Of a stretch of DNA of 64,000 nucleotides, positions 25,601 through 37,812 are shown one piece after another. The position numbers and the translations under genes are program-made. Where the stretch lies: contig OX235277.1 of NCBI GenBank assembly GCA_944472155.2, positions 17,494,804-17,558,803 on the forward strand. Direction: 5' to 3'. Each line of letters opens with the position of its first letter. Positions within the stretch are counted from its first letter, which is position 1. The notes below the pieces were generated by a model. The model searched no databases and was not told the origin of the DNA. It saw nothing but the letters and a program-made list of their open reading frames with translations. This DNA comes from Trichobilharzia szidati (taxonomy: Eukaryota > Platyhelminthes > Trematoda > Strigeidida > Schistosomatidae).

Positions 25601-25945
25601 CATTCGACGAGAATTTAAGAGCCCTTCTGTGTATATATTCGTATATATAAATATATACCGATTGTTTGGTTTTCACCATTTCCACTGAAAAGTGTCAAAA
25701 GTCACAATATCTATATTGGTGACCACCTAGACAAGTAGTACATTTACTGAAATTCACCTGAATACATTTGTTAACACAGGAGGAAACAAACATTTTGTCT
25801 GCGAGCCAATCTCTGCTTCTATTATATACGACAGTAGACATAAATTTACACCACAGTAGAGTCAGAAAGACTTCTCACTAACAGGGCTGAAGACGTCATT
25901 GAGTGAAAGACATCAGGTAGACTATCAGTCGATGTCAATTCCTCG
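22691..25945. other. No recognisable gene
   Basis: This is AT-rich DNA with short TA-rich simple tracts (for example near 23,830-23,870). Open frames such as 22,997-23,203 and 25,385-25,579 have no recognisable motifs. Confidence 0.35.
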
Positions 25946-26560
25946 ATGAAAACGAAAGAAAGCGTAGGAACGTGGACAACCCACATCATGTTCCAGACCG
26001 GCAATGATGCTTGGACTGCAGGAGAAATCACAAGGCATAATACAGAAGTATTAAATATCCGTGAGATCTGATGAAATGCAGGTGAAATCTTGAAAATTTT
26101 ATCTGGAGGTTAGACAATCCACTACGGTCAATCCGATGACGACCATGATCAAATCTGCTGAATTACTGTCACAACGTTTTCCGGGATCATGACAGCAAGA
26201 TTTGACTCAGAAGGGATGAAAGTAACTACTACACACAGTGTTATGCACCAACAATCAACCCACACCCAGTGAAGAAGAGTCAGGAGGACGCGTTCGGACA
26301 ACTGATTGGAAACAGCAGTGTGCAAGACCTCGAACAGAAGATTACGCCAAACCTTGAATGTTTTTTCTAAATGGGGGACTGGGAGAAGTATATACGGGAA
26401 TATAAGCCATCATTTGTAGAGAAGCAGTGAAATGATTGATAACGGATGACTAACTTGTGTGTTTGAATTCAAAGATTTGATGACTGATTCCTCCATGTAA
26501 CGTCACAAGGACATCTGCATGGTGACTAGCTTCCTGTGGACATCTGAATCTGAATTAATG
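25946..26560 (+). pseudogene. RTE-like retrotransposon endonuclease remnant
   Basis: Broken plus-strand frames give, in order, a GTWTTHIMFQTGND tract near 25,970 (RTE consensus GTWNVRTMxxTGR), a TQCYAPT block near 26,235, a MGDW remnant of the MGDxNAKVG block near 26,370, and a TNLCVFE tract near 26,450. The order and spacing match the APE endonuclease of RTE/SR2-type elements. Many stops show an old, dead copy. No RT domain follows. Confidence 0.65.
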
Positions 26561-29400
26561 TAATGTGTAATTAATTCTTTGAATTCACTTTTTCAACCCT
26601 TACTTTTTTCCGTCTACAAAATGAAAAGATTTTAAGTGATTAGTGATCATATGCAGATGTCTTGTGGGTTTCTGGCAATAAAATGTGTCAATGAATTTAT
26701 GCATGAAGACGTTAAATTTTCACTACAAATTCTTAGAGTAACGTCCAACGGGTATTCTAGATCTTCAGAAGGCTATAGAAGCTTCTGGCAAAATATCATG
26801 AACGTTCCCACATGTCAAATGGCAAATATGTAATATTTTAATTTTATTGTATTTTCCTTTGAGTTCTGGTTGGAAAAATGGTGACATTTTACGTATTGAG
26901 GCTGCTATGCCTGCACCTGAAATTCCATCTTAACCTTGCTTACTGCTGGAGGTGGGAGGTATCGGAATGGATGGAACTCCAAACAAAACATGGTTTACGA
27001 GAAACGCGGATGCATGGCAAAGTAACAAGCTAGCAGAAACGGGGATATCGGGTACACGTTTGATAAAATACGGTAATTTATAGACGAATGAAATTAATGA
27101 ATTGCATGAGAACTTCAAACACAGCAGTGACATGAACTCAGGGAAGTATCAAACGTTCATCTCCCTAGCGAATTTCTTCTGAAGAAGTTGTCTGACAAAC
27201 GTAATTATGATAAGCCTGTTTACCATCATTTATCATCCACCTGAACATGACGGATTAGATCATGCAGCAGGCTATGGGCAGTTAGAAGACACACATGCTT
27301 TCTCACTTTTTATAACCTTCAAATAGTCAGACTCCGACAAACATAAATTAGGTGAAAAACATTTTTGGGAATATCTTCTCTTTTTCAGACTACTTACTTA
27401 CACATTAAACCAATAAGTATGGAGAGTGATCCAGTGCTGAATTCAAACCTTTTGGGATTAGTAATAATAATTTATTGCGTATAGAAGAGGGAAAGTTTAA
27501 TTGAAATGCATGCCATTTCACAGGCACGATCAAATATGTTACTTCGTTCCGTCTCCCGCAGGTGGTCGACCAATGAACAGCATAAATTTGAGTAGGTCCT
27601 ATGTGCCCACGTAAATAAAAGTTATTTCAGGAAGAGAATAACGTTACGGGAAACTGCAAAATGGTATAAAATGCAATAAGGGATAGTACATCATTGATAT
27701 GACATTTACAAAATATATATGTGAGGAGCTATAGAGTCCTTGGAATGATAGTATACATTTGCAATGTGTAGTGCCAACTATATTGGTCTTAGGAAATGAT
27801 CATGAAGTATATAAGTGCTAGTTCAATGAGAAAGATTAGAATCTGAAGGACATGCTGACCTGTAAGATGACCCTGGTTGACCTCATTGGGTAGCATCTTG
27901 ACAAGAAGCTGAGTAGGCTAGTCGACATCAGAAGCAAAAGCATTATTTTAAAGAATTTAAATCCATAAAATGATAACTTATTTTTCTGTCAAGGAGCAAG
28001 AATCACGTTCAATTCTTGGTCTGTCGGAAATGTATGTTGCTGACCCAGAGATTGGAGCTATTCACATAGGTGACCACCAACAAATCTGCTGATCAGCATG
28101 TCAATATCTGAGATTATTGGCAGTAACTGTGATTGTAGCAGCGCACTGCTTTGACCACGTCCCAAACATACAGTATTCTGCTCATTAATGGCTTTCATGA
28201 CAAGTGCTCCTCACTAGGTCACAAGATATTTCTAAACCTCATGATATTCTTAGAAGTATTACCTTTATACATACATAAATGTGTATAACTACGTTATTAT
28301 AACGGAATACGAAATAAAATTTCGCATAAGAATTATCAAATATAGATTAAGTGAATATTACAGCCAATTAATTGTGGTCTATTAAGCAAAGTGGAGTGAG
28401 CAGCGGGACAATTAGTGGTAAAGATATGTGAAATGATCCTGAGAAGTGGCAACTATTCGACTGAGATATCACCTTTGATCATATTATCTACCCTTGTGTG
28501 TATTTAAAGTGTTTACAAGCTTGTGATACACAAACTCCTCCTTAAACTGAGGAAACGTCAAATTGTGGGTGCAATACATGGGGTAACTGTTCTTCAGCTA
28601 TCTGTTTGTGTATCAAAAAAGGCTTCTGAAAATATTAAAATAGATTTTCAAACTGGATATCGCAGCTCTCCATGGACACGTCTTTACTGAGAAAAGGAAG
28701 AAGGGTGGTGACGTGGAAGGTGAATGAGTGAAAGCAATGGTAAAGAAGGTGGAAGTGCTGAAACAAACTGAGGGACTTTCCATAAGGTCACTGACACATC
28801 TATTTTTGACAATTATATTCATCGATAGGTAGCATCATGAAGAATGTTATTCGTCATATGAAACTGATTTACCCATAAAAACAACAAATTGCCTTGACTG
28901 TACAATCAAACAATTTGCGGTTAACAGTTTTCGAAAGAAATTCCGAGTTATGGAAACCTGATGGATTAAGTGTGCAGAGAATCTCACATTGTCAGACAAT
29001 TCTCTACAGTTATATTAAGAAAATGACGTTCTCTTTGGTTTCATGTGTTTAATATGACTTCAGTTCAATGAAGGTGACTTCAATTCATCATAGACAATTA
29101 CGTGTTCTGTACTTCCCTAAGTTTGTGTTGTCTCTCCCATTGACTGGTTGCTCAACGGCATTTGCCTTATTTGTTTCCAATGCGACTATCAAATAATACA
29201 CGTTATTTACGCGTATTCACAGCATGAATTTGTGCGCAGATTGACATGCAAAAATTCTTATCTTTTGCGCTCCACGTCTCATACTTCATTCTTAGTGTTG
29301 ATCGGAAGTTGTCAGACCTGCTTGACAAACAGTTTACAGTTTTCAAGTATTCATTTGTAGGGATTTGTTTGATTGGTTAAAGGATTTCATCATGAGCTGA
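26561..29400. other. No recognisable gene
   Basis: Short unsupported open frames only. No repeat partner was noticed within the window. Confidence 0.35.
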
Positions 29401-29404
29401 CTTT

Positions 29405-29605
29405 GGTTAGAGAATCACTGGAAAACCTGGGAGTACTGGAGAGCTGTTTCGTCCTAGTTTGGGACTCATTACAGTACGCACCCACCGGGGTTCGAACTCA
29501 GGCCTTCTGGCTACAAGGTGGCCTCGTATACCATTAAGCCACTGGGACCCGACCATATGGCTTATGAATTCCAACTTCTGCCAAGTCACGATACAGCTGT
29601 AACCC
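29405..29605 (-). mobile_element. Sm-alpha-like SINE with hammerhead-like domain
   Basis: On minus the element has a tRNA-like part with B box GAGTTCGAACCCC near 29,495 and A-box-like GTGGCTTAATGG near 29,540. At 29,431-29,480 a hammerhead-like domain follows: CTGTAATGA in place of CTGATGA, then GTCCCAAACTAGGAC as stem-loop II, then GAAAC. The lower helix pairs GTAC with GTAC. Schistosome Sm-alpha SINEs are known to encode hammerhead ribozymes. Here an insertion disrupts the first core block, so cleavage is doubtful. Related copies lie at 52,865-53,043 and 56,602-56,779. Confidence 0.8.
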
Positions 29606-30859
29606 ATTACTTATTCTCGTTGAAATGTTCATCTCAGAATGTGGTTCGAGTGCTTTGCACTGTTAGATGACTCCTTTCTTTACAATCAAGTCAAGTGCGA
29701 CAAGCCAGTGAACATAGATTCTCCAGGATAGCATTGATTACAGAATCTTTCGATGAAGGAATCCCACCAGACCCACGAAGTGAACATTTCATTGAATAAA
29801 TAACAGCTAATCCGAATACTCCCGAAATACATTATTTATGTTAACCCTTTCGAACAGAGTGTTTCATTCGTATTCAAGAACAGGAAAATGTGAACCTCGG
29901 AGTTCATGTGACTGAACCGCACGTCAATGTTTCGAAGATGCAGTAGTCACATGACATTATCGCATTACACCCATAATCACTTGAACATTCAGTTTGAACA
30001 GGAAATGCATGAAGATGATACCATGGCTGGCTAGACAGACAGTTAGACAGACAGACACATTGTTGCAAGTTCTCCATGATTCCTAATAACACAGTTGAAT
30101 TTTGTCGATGCAAATCAAATACTCATATTTGATCAATCAAACGCCAAGGCCATTGGCGTTACAACTTTTACCTCTATTTGCAATTTAACAGGTGACAATT
30201 TGTTTGAGAATATATTCACGGCCAACTTGAAATTTATTGAACACCGTCATTCTGACAAGATCAGGTACAACATTTACATTGAATAGAGATAAGAAAAGTT
30301 AAACAAAATGTTCCACATAAATTTGAACATCACATGCAGAAATGAATCGAAATTCCTCAAACAACGTTTAAGGTAGCACTCACCTGGAATTTCAAGATAC
30401 AAATCTTGAGATACAAATGAATCCCAACAAATGGTGATCATTCCTAATAAGCGAGTTCAGGATCAGTAGTTATTTCTTTCTAAAGTGCTTCCAGAATCAC
30501 CTTGCTTCCTTTACTTGTCATGAGACTTTTGATTACTAATGAATACTCACCACATATAAGTTAGGATAACCAAAAAATCTTTTTGAAACTTGTCTAACTC
30601 CATACCGATTACTTTGAATATGTTCACAGAGATAGCGACTGAAACTGACACATGACATTACCTAGCTGCGCATATTCCTTTTCAGAAACGCCATTGACCT
30701 ATTCATCTTAGATAGGCAATAACAAAGAGAACACATTGAGCTCACATACATTTAATCAAGAAGATGCTTGATTGATATGAGTATAAAACTCGGGCACTGT
30801 GGTAAAGCATAAGTCCATTATGGATAAGATTTTATTTTGATAAATCACACAGTATTGTA

Positions 30860-31054
30860 CAGTAATATTTACTGATGATGTTTCGAGGACAAACTATTGG
30901 TCATACTTAGATCAAGTTACTCACACAAATTTTTTCCTTCATTAATATACATGTATATATGACATGTATATAAATGAAGGAAAAGGTTTCGTCAGTAACT
31001 TGATATGGTGAGAGAAATAGTTTGTGCTCAAAACGTCATCAGTAAATATTACAG
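30860..31054. repeat. Fold-back element (unit B copy)
   Basis: The ends CAGTAATATTTACTGATGA and its reverse complement bound a near-perfect hairpin. The centre is a TA-rich palindromic tract near 30,945-30,975. Each arm contains the same TTTCGAGGACAAAC / GTTTGTGCTCAAAAC block. Unit A has an empty site, so this is a genuine insertion of roughly 300 bp including flanks. The copy at 42,459-42,653 is almost identical. Confidence 0.85.
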
Positions 31055-31604
31055 AAACAAGCTTCCCACAAAATCAAAAGGTATTTCAAATATCATCACA
31101 ACAGTTGAACTGAGGGATGTGAGTAAATTGATGAAAAACTGAAAATCAAGACACTAATATCAAAAATAACATAAGACAAACCAAACAGTGGTTTTAATTA
31201 TTTCTGTGAATGAATAAATAATGAGCAGTCTAGTACAATACAATTTACTTTCTGTGGCTTTTGTATTTTACACATTGGAATGTGAAAATAAGGAGCACGT
31301 GTAACCTAGAGCGGAATCACAATAACAGGTGAAAAATCATACGAGAAAAATAAAATTGATTAGTAATAATTTCGATGAAAACAACTCCAACTAAGTCTCA
31401 TTCTACTCATTAGAAATTTTCATTCTTCTGTCATGTGATATAAAAGTAGTATGTTCAGAAGTTATATAGTCGAAAATGGATTGATATGTATTATGTGTGC
31501 TCATTTCGAAGACCTATTATGGCGACGCCCAACGCATTGCTTTACGCTGTGTCAACCATTTACTCAGCAGGTGATGAAATTCTGTGACAGGCAGTTGCAA
31601 ATGC

Positions 31605-32110
31605 TCATGTTGACGCGATGGCCAGCACACTGACCATATAGCAGAACAAACTGAATGACTGACTGACTTGATATTGGCATCGAGAAACCCGAAAGGTGTT
31701 ATTTGTGCTGAGTGTAGTAGATGTCCCGACAGATTCAGAGTGATGAGGTCTGTCTTGTATTTCGCGATCCTGGGTGGTTTTCACAACCTCATCCTTGTTA
31801 AGCGTTACATGCGGTTGAAGCGATGCCATCTGGTCAGATAAGAGAGTGAAGCGATATCTTTTGAGTTCCTCCCATTGATCGTGGTGATCATTGCTTGTTG
31901 TATATGTTAGTTGGTCAGTCACTTTCATCACCCCATCTTTCCTTTGCTCAACAGAATTCATGTCTTTGAGACCAGCCAATTCTGACAGTTTCTTGCTTTT
32001 CGGCTGTTACTCTTCGAGTTTGCGTCGCATCAGACATAAATCATTCATGAAATCCACATCTTCCAAAGAGTTCCAATCGGCCCAATGCAGCCCTTTGTTG
32101 TCGCTTCCCA
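31605..32110 (-). pseudogene. Degraded coding segment, coiled-coil-like (unit B copy)
   Basis: The clean frame 31,605-31,979 encodes 124 residues. It includes KDGVMKVTDQLTY, a DQWEELKRYRFTLLSDQM tract and a charged C-terminal part. Similarity to unit A continues upstream past one in-frame stop (near 32,010) to ~32,110. Charged heptads and a WEEL tract suggest a spectrin-repeat or other coiled-coil host protein, but I cannot name it. It is most likely a captured exon or processed fragment moved with the duplicon. Confidence 0.4.
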
Positions 32111-32885
32111 CTCACATCATCCTGCCAAACCATTCAGCTCACCAGCTATATGATTATCACCTTGCTTAATTCGATCACTGCAATTCAAAGGGATACTCCA
32201 CTGAATTCTCTATCATCGTTGTCTTCTTCTTTGTATCATTCAAATGTATTGATATATATATATATATATGAAACATCGCATAGACATCCCTATGATTTTT
32301 CATTTTATCAGTGAATATTAATCGTTTGAAAAATGAAGAGCATTCGGTTCATCTCAAGACAAACTTCAGTTTACGGTTGACGGAGGTGTGACCATTGAAG
32401 TGTTGTCTTGTGTGTCTGTAGCCTTTTTCTTGGTGTCTGATCTCATTTCTCCACATAATGTCGTCATATATTGAACGGCAGTATATATATATGTAGTCAA
32501 TTTAGGAAGAGATATTCCCAATACACTCTGACTCATTTTTCATTCGTGAACCGAGACTCATACTTCGTGATCAGATCGAGATAAATTCATCTCAATCTCT
32601 ATTTTCTTGAAAGAATAGGTAATTATATAAATGGGTTCTCGCCTCAACTGTTTATTGCACTCCCTCACCATTACTTCGAGTACTGTATGGCTTCGGTTGC
32701 AGTTTGTCTACAGTGTGTAAACATTTACTCACATAGACGCAGGCAGTTACATTCTATGCATACTCAAACTGAAGTGTTGTCAATAGGATTTTTATTATTG
32801 AGTCTATTCCATTCATGTGAGTGATTTTACTTCTGGTGTTCTGATTACTTTTCATAAACTCACAACTTTAACTGAATTCATGTCA

Positions 32886-33834
32886 CAAAGGATCATTTAA
32901 TCTTAAAAAAATATACAAATCTTCTCGAACAACGGACAATGCATTATTCGAAAATATACCATCCAGCGTAGAGAAAGCTACGATTAAGTCAACTAGATTC
33001 TAACTGAATCGTTTATGTGTTCACGCACACACAAGTCAGCTCTTCCACAAATATAGCCGTATTCGTGTGAATGAATACCTGATACAATATATATGAAAAC
33101 GACCGTTCGCTGATCTACTCACACACTTATTCAGTAATTCAACTGTATATGGAAATGTGTTCTTTGTTTCCTTTTTCTGAAAGTATCACCTTAACTAAAA
33201 CTTCTACTGATTTCTAAATAGATGAAGAAAGATTATTTTCTGACAAGTCGATCGATCAGTTTCATTTTGAGCTTCATCTCCCTGATTTTGAGTCTTGTTC
33301 CGCTTCGGTTGCAGTTTGTCTACAGTTTGTAAACATTTACGCACATAGACGCATTCAGTTGGTATACATGCATCGGTATAGGTGTCATTTTAGCTTCGTG
33401 CTTATTGAGTGTTCAAGTGGCGTTACTGTTTATCTTAAGCTACTTTCAAGGTTTCTGATTCCACCGTGAAGTTTCTTACACGATCAACAGCGTACTGGAC
33501 AGAAATGTATTCCTCTTCGCGAGTTACTATGGCAGAGTCTGTGAATAAAAATCAATTCATGAAAAAAAGATACTTCTGATCATTTTTCTCCAGTCCTCTG
33601 CAAACCAGCGTACGATTAAACATCGGTCAACTTATTGTCTCCCACACAGTGGAGATCAGTTCGAATAAACAAACCATTCAGTGCTCACCAACAATGACAT
33701 TGAATGTAACGATGAGTTAGACAGTAGTATCTCTTGAATCTGTCAACACCTCGTTTGAAATGGAAGATTTTGCATTGGATAGATATATATCAGCCTAATT
33801 TATCTGCAAGACAGCATTCTATTAAGCACTCTGG
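32886..33834. other. Unit B-specific interval, no recognisable gene
   Basis: It replaces the 6.5 kb A-specific interval that holds the nested PLE/CR1. A tract near 33,300-33,360 repeats the GGTTGCAGTTTGTCTACAGT motif of 32,695, suggesting a local duplication. Confidence 0.4.
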
Positions 33835-34751
33835 TTACAAACTTCCCACATTGTGAATACGCTTCCCTCTGTATCAATTACTGTTTTCTTCGTTTTTTCA
33901 TTATTCCGAAAGAAACATTTACCCTCACATGATTCATAGTTCTAGCCTTTTAACTATCAATCCACCGTATTCGACAAGTTATTTGAAAATCCCTCTCAGA
34001 GGACCTTTTTATAATATTGATACTGATTTAGGCGTTTCAACTAACTTTAAAAATACTACTGGATTTTTCCTAGACTGTGCTCCACTGATTCGACACTTGC
34101 ACATTACATTTATTATCGACCTTTATTATTCGCCTTTGTTCTGCCACAATCATTCCCCAATTCTTATTTGTGATAATTCTTTTTTGATTTCATGCACATT
34201 GACGATGTGTTGTTTAACGATGTGAGGGTTCTGAAGTGAGTGAAGGCGATTCTTACTCCGGAATAGCTTCGAGAAGCATTGTTATATGATTCATGTGGAC
34301 AGAGCTTTATCGTTGACAATATTGTCCTCGATTCTTCAGTGCCTTTTAAAGTTCAATTAAAATTAACTGATTTCTCTTACAGTACCTATTTTGTATTTAA
34401 AGACACACATTACCTGCACAGCTGCCTAACGGCAATTTTCACGTAAATGTTTGATGTTTGTCATTGGCATCGTTAGTAGAAGCAATGAAATATCGAAAAA
34501 TAATCGCAAATTCTCTCCCTACAGGACGTCACGCGGTCGCACCTTTCTTCACGACGATTCATTAGAATGTAGAGATTGGTTTCTCGCGTTGAGAACGTAA
34601 CTAATTAAATTTTGTGAACACACTCAAATGCTCGGCAATGCATATTAACACATAGAAGCAAGCTCAATTGTAATAGGTTGAGTGACACTAATTCCATTGG
34701 ACAAACTAAATTTCATTGAACAAACTTTCGATTCACTATCTTTTTGAATGG

Positions 34752-34757
34752 TATAAA
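34752..34757 (+). promoter_or_regulatory. TATA box of peptide gene copy B
   Basis: TATAAA lies 66 bp upstream of the ATG at 34,818, the same distance as in copy A. Confidence 0.6.
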
Positions 34758-34817
34758 CACAAGCTTCTCGACTGTGTCGTATTGTCTCTATGCTTAGCTA
34801 GTTGGGCTTTGATAAGG

Positions 34818-35573
34818 ATGGTAAGTTGAAGAATATGTTCATGTCTAACACATGTTCAGATTGGTTATCTTCTTTTTACAGCACTTGTGATTTCAATCGT
34901 TGACTCAACATATATTCACCGGAACCATCTGTCGAAACCTGGCGAACTTCATCATTCTTCTGGTCAAGGTTGGATATGATTTATTTTTACAATGTGATTT
35001 TTTCTTCTGACAAACTATGGCTTCTTCAACACCGTAGTTAGTCGTTGGTTGTGCCTCATGCTTTTATCCAGTGAATCTCGCTACTGAAGATGCCTGTGTA
35101 TATGGACGTTTGTGTGTATTTGTGCTTGTGTGTGTTTCTGTGCAGTGATTGCCATACATAGCGATTATGATGCAGATGTTGTCGTGTGGCCTATGACATG
35201 ACATGCATTTATGAGATGTTAAACTTTGTAACGTCAGCTACATGTCATTGACAACGAGCAGTCAAATTTTCAAACCCAACCTGAGGTGTTTGTTTCACAT
35301 TTTCAGGGTAACTGGCGTGTCGAACATTGAATTAATTGTCGATCCACTGTATGACTTCATCTGCACTTGCACATTTAACAATGCTACCTTATTTTGACCA
35401 CATATTATATTTCTGTCTTCTCCGCAGGTGTACACAACAAACATGTCGGTGAACAGATTCTGTCCGGTGGTGAAAGAAGTGATATTAAGAGGCGGTATTT
35501 ATGGCTTTTCGGTATGTGCTACTTAGGATATGTGTACTGTCCAAATGAAATCCCCGGTTTCTTTTCATTCTAA
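34818..35573 (+). CDS. Small secreted prohormone-like peptide, copy B
   Basis: Exons: ATG alone (34,818-34,820); 39 nt intron with an in-frame stop; exon 2 at 34,860-34,968 (109 nt); 459 nt intron; last exon 35,428-35,573; 85 residues. Residues 1-18 (MIGYLLFTALVISIVDST) form a signal peptide. The middle is rich in His, Ser and Gly. KRR at 58-60 is a candidate furin/prohormone-convertase site. The remaining 25 residues contain a CYLGYVYC loop (C68-C75) and end GFFSF. The palindrome paralogs keep signal peptide, exon sizes and phases, dibasic site and C-x6-C spacing, although the tail differs. The role as a secreted cyclic peptide, hormone-like or parasite effector, is inferred. Whether it is transcribed is unknown. 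Intron 2 starts GTTGGA, a weaker donor than in the paralogs. Confidence 0.65.
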
Positions 35574-35602
35574 CTCACTGATTTTCGTTTTCACGCATTT
35601 CA

Positions 35603-35608
35603 ATAAAT
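35603..35608 (+). terminator. Polyadenylation signal, copy B
   Basis: AATAAA lies 30 bp after the stop codon. It is conserved with copy A, where the premature stop leaves it further away. Confidence 0.5.
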
Positions 35609-35673
35609 GTTTGGTAGAATATTTTCATGTGTTCTCATTTGTCTTCACATTTCCATCAGATCGATGACTGTTG

Positions 35674-36010
35674 TTACGTGTCCTGAAACTCCAATAAAAT
35701 AGTGATGACGTATTTTTGTTCACGAGAAATTAGCAAGTGTCCTTGATGAATTAGTTTGGCGTAGAGTAGACGTGTGTGACAATATTGTGGAATAGGAAGT
35801 GTTGACAATGTTTGTAAGAGAGTAACATAGAATGTCACCATATATTCTAAAGAGAGCAACAGTTGTAGCATCAGGCCTGATGATTCGTGAAGGTTTAAGG
35901 TATTTCAGAGAACATCAATAAAGTTAAAACTGTGAAGGCGACCAACCTTATGCTGCGTGACATTAGAAATGAAAGTGTCGATAGGACAGTATGTCAGAGA
36001 TTTCAATATG
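35674..36010 (-). pseudogene. CR1-like RT fragment downstream of copy B
   Basis: This is the counterpart of 18,738-19,110, further frameshifted. The reading frame is broken near 35,900 by a small deletion relative to unit A. Confidence 0.6.
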
Positions 36011-36429
36011 TTATGTAATCCCCTGGTTAAATTTTGAACAACACACTAAGGTGAACAATATTATTTTCAATCAGATCTCATCAGGCTTAACTCTAAGACA
36101 TTTAACTTTACAAATAAAAATTCAAATATAAACCAATCATGGTGTTTTGTCTATAGAATAATAAGATGGTGAATATAAATTGTGCAGTAAGTCATAACAG
36201 GAGTAATGATTTGAATAATAACAATAGTGGTTTTATCAATAATAAGCATGACAAAGTGAGGATATCTGTGATAACATGAATAACGAAAAACAGTACGATT
36301 AAACAAACAAATGTTCAGGTGGAAGTAGTCGATAAATGCTAGGAAAAACAAATGAACAGATTAAGTACTGCTATATTGTAAGGGAAGTAAATGAATTATG
36401 TCTTGATAGGCCAACAGGGGTAGATGGCT

Positions 36430-37640
36430 GTGCGAACTTCTTTTGAATGCATACCTTAGGTTTATTAATTGGAATGCCTACCGCCTCAGTTGTGTGCAAT
36501 GAACGAATACGAAGTCTATTGGAAAGACTCTGTGGAACACGTCAAATTACTTTGAAACATCTTCTTTCCTCCACTAAGTTACCACTGGTTTTCACTGACA
36601 AAATGGAGCTAAGGACTGCTCTTTGTCTGTCCTTTGCGAAACCATGGTGGTAGTAATTCAGCAACACGTCGGCTGAGCTGTCTAGTTGTACGCCCAATAT
36701 AACTGTCACCACAGGTGCCAGTTGAATTGACGAGTAAACATAGATGTGGCAATACTACCTACCTACTCCCCCATTTGCATCCTGATCATTCGTTGACTAG
36801 AGAATGACAAACACAGGTAGGCTGCTTGAAACGTTCTTCGTATAATCCTGGAAAGTGTTTGGAATAAAATCTCACTTGATAAGTTACCATTAAATTGTAA
36901 CATAGTAAATAGGGTTTTTCGTGCAGTCGTAGTCTCAGATTTTCTCGCTGATTATACCATATGTTTTTTGATGAAACTACTTGGACAACCCATCTCTCTC
37001 GAGGAATCGTTAATACATACAATGTTTCTGTAAGGGGTCATCCGTACATATCTTTCTTGCTCCACTCGTAATACATTCAACATTTCTTTTATATTTAATG
37101 GTCAAGTTACCATAGAAATGTGTGTATTGCACAGTGAATGTGCTTTTTTGACACACGCTTCCCTTAAGTGACTCATCTTCTCGCTCACTTAGGTAGACAT
37201 CCTGAAAATATAGTTTACTGCCATGCTACTCTTCACAAGTTAAAGTCAACGAACGGAGGACGTTGTTGAATTTTATTAACAATTCGTCAATGTTTACATT
37301 CCCATTTTCAAGTTTTGCAAAGAAAACCTCAGCTAATACAAGGCCTAGATGTGAACGCATAGCTATTCTATCTAATTGTCAGTAGTATGCATTAATGAAG
37401 AAAAAGTGAACATTCGCTCTGCATTTCAGGAGTAGTTCTTTAAGGCTACAAAACGGAATTCCTGAGTTCAATCGCCTATCGGTGATTTCTTTACAGATGT
37501 AATCTACCGTCTCCATAAGTCGTGCATTCATGAATAACGATGATACGTCTATGGATAACATGCGTTTATCCCTCACATTGGTCTCGAATATTTCAGAAAT
37601 AAAGTCGAAGACATCACTAATTTTTTGTCGCACGATTTAT
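36430..37640 (-). pseudogene. Penelope-like element remnant (unit B copy)
   Basis: Minus-strand pieces are DKRMLSIDVSSLFMN (37,379-37,633), QLDRIAMRSHLGLVLAEVFF just below 37,380, RARKICTDDPLQ near 37,060, and a GIY-YIG remnant (YIGRTTRQLS) near 36,675-36,710. It is orthologous to 19,790-21,170 by duplication and is dead in several frames. Confidence 0.8.
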
Positions 37641-37812
37641 CTGCGTATAGGTTATAGAACCTTCATTAATCACGTCACTTTTCCTTGAAATCGAGAGTTT
37701 ACTTCTCTAAAACAAGGCGATGAGGAAGATTTAGTTTGTGCGTTTTAGGTAAACAGTTAAGAGGTGGATTATTGATAACCATTTGTATCTTAGTCTCAAA
37801 ACACCATAGTAG

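Larger units (their letters stand above)
29905..32885 (+). repeat. Segmental duplication unit B, part 1
   Basis: 30,105-32,885 is collinear with unit A part 1, and 29,905-31,480 with unit C (39,530-39,775 and 41,880-43,085). B is closer to C than to A, as both carry the same ~300 bp fold-back insertion. Confidence 0.85.
33835..37812 (+). repeat. Segmental duplication unit B, part 2
   Basis: This is the direct copy of 17,005-21,080. It contains the intact peptide gene copy B, the CR1-like fragment and the PLE remnant. It lacks the unit A SINE, with the empty site at about 34,028. Confidence 0.9.

Noticed and set aside
31605..31979. Dystrophin- or spectrin-family gene
   Set aside because: Only a WEEL-type coiled-coil tract supports it. 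No second repeat or diagnostic domain is visible, so it is kept as an unnamed degraded segment.
32250..32280. TA simple repeat as a functional site
   Set aside because: It is a short low-complexity tract common in AT-rich DNA, with no conserved context between units A and B.
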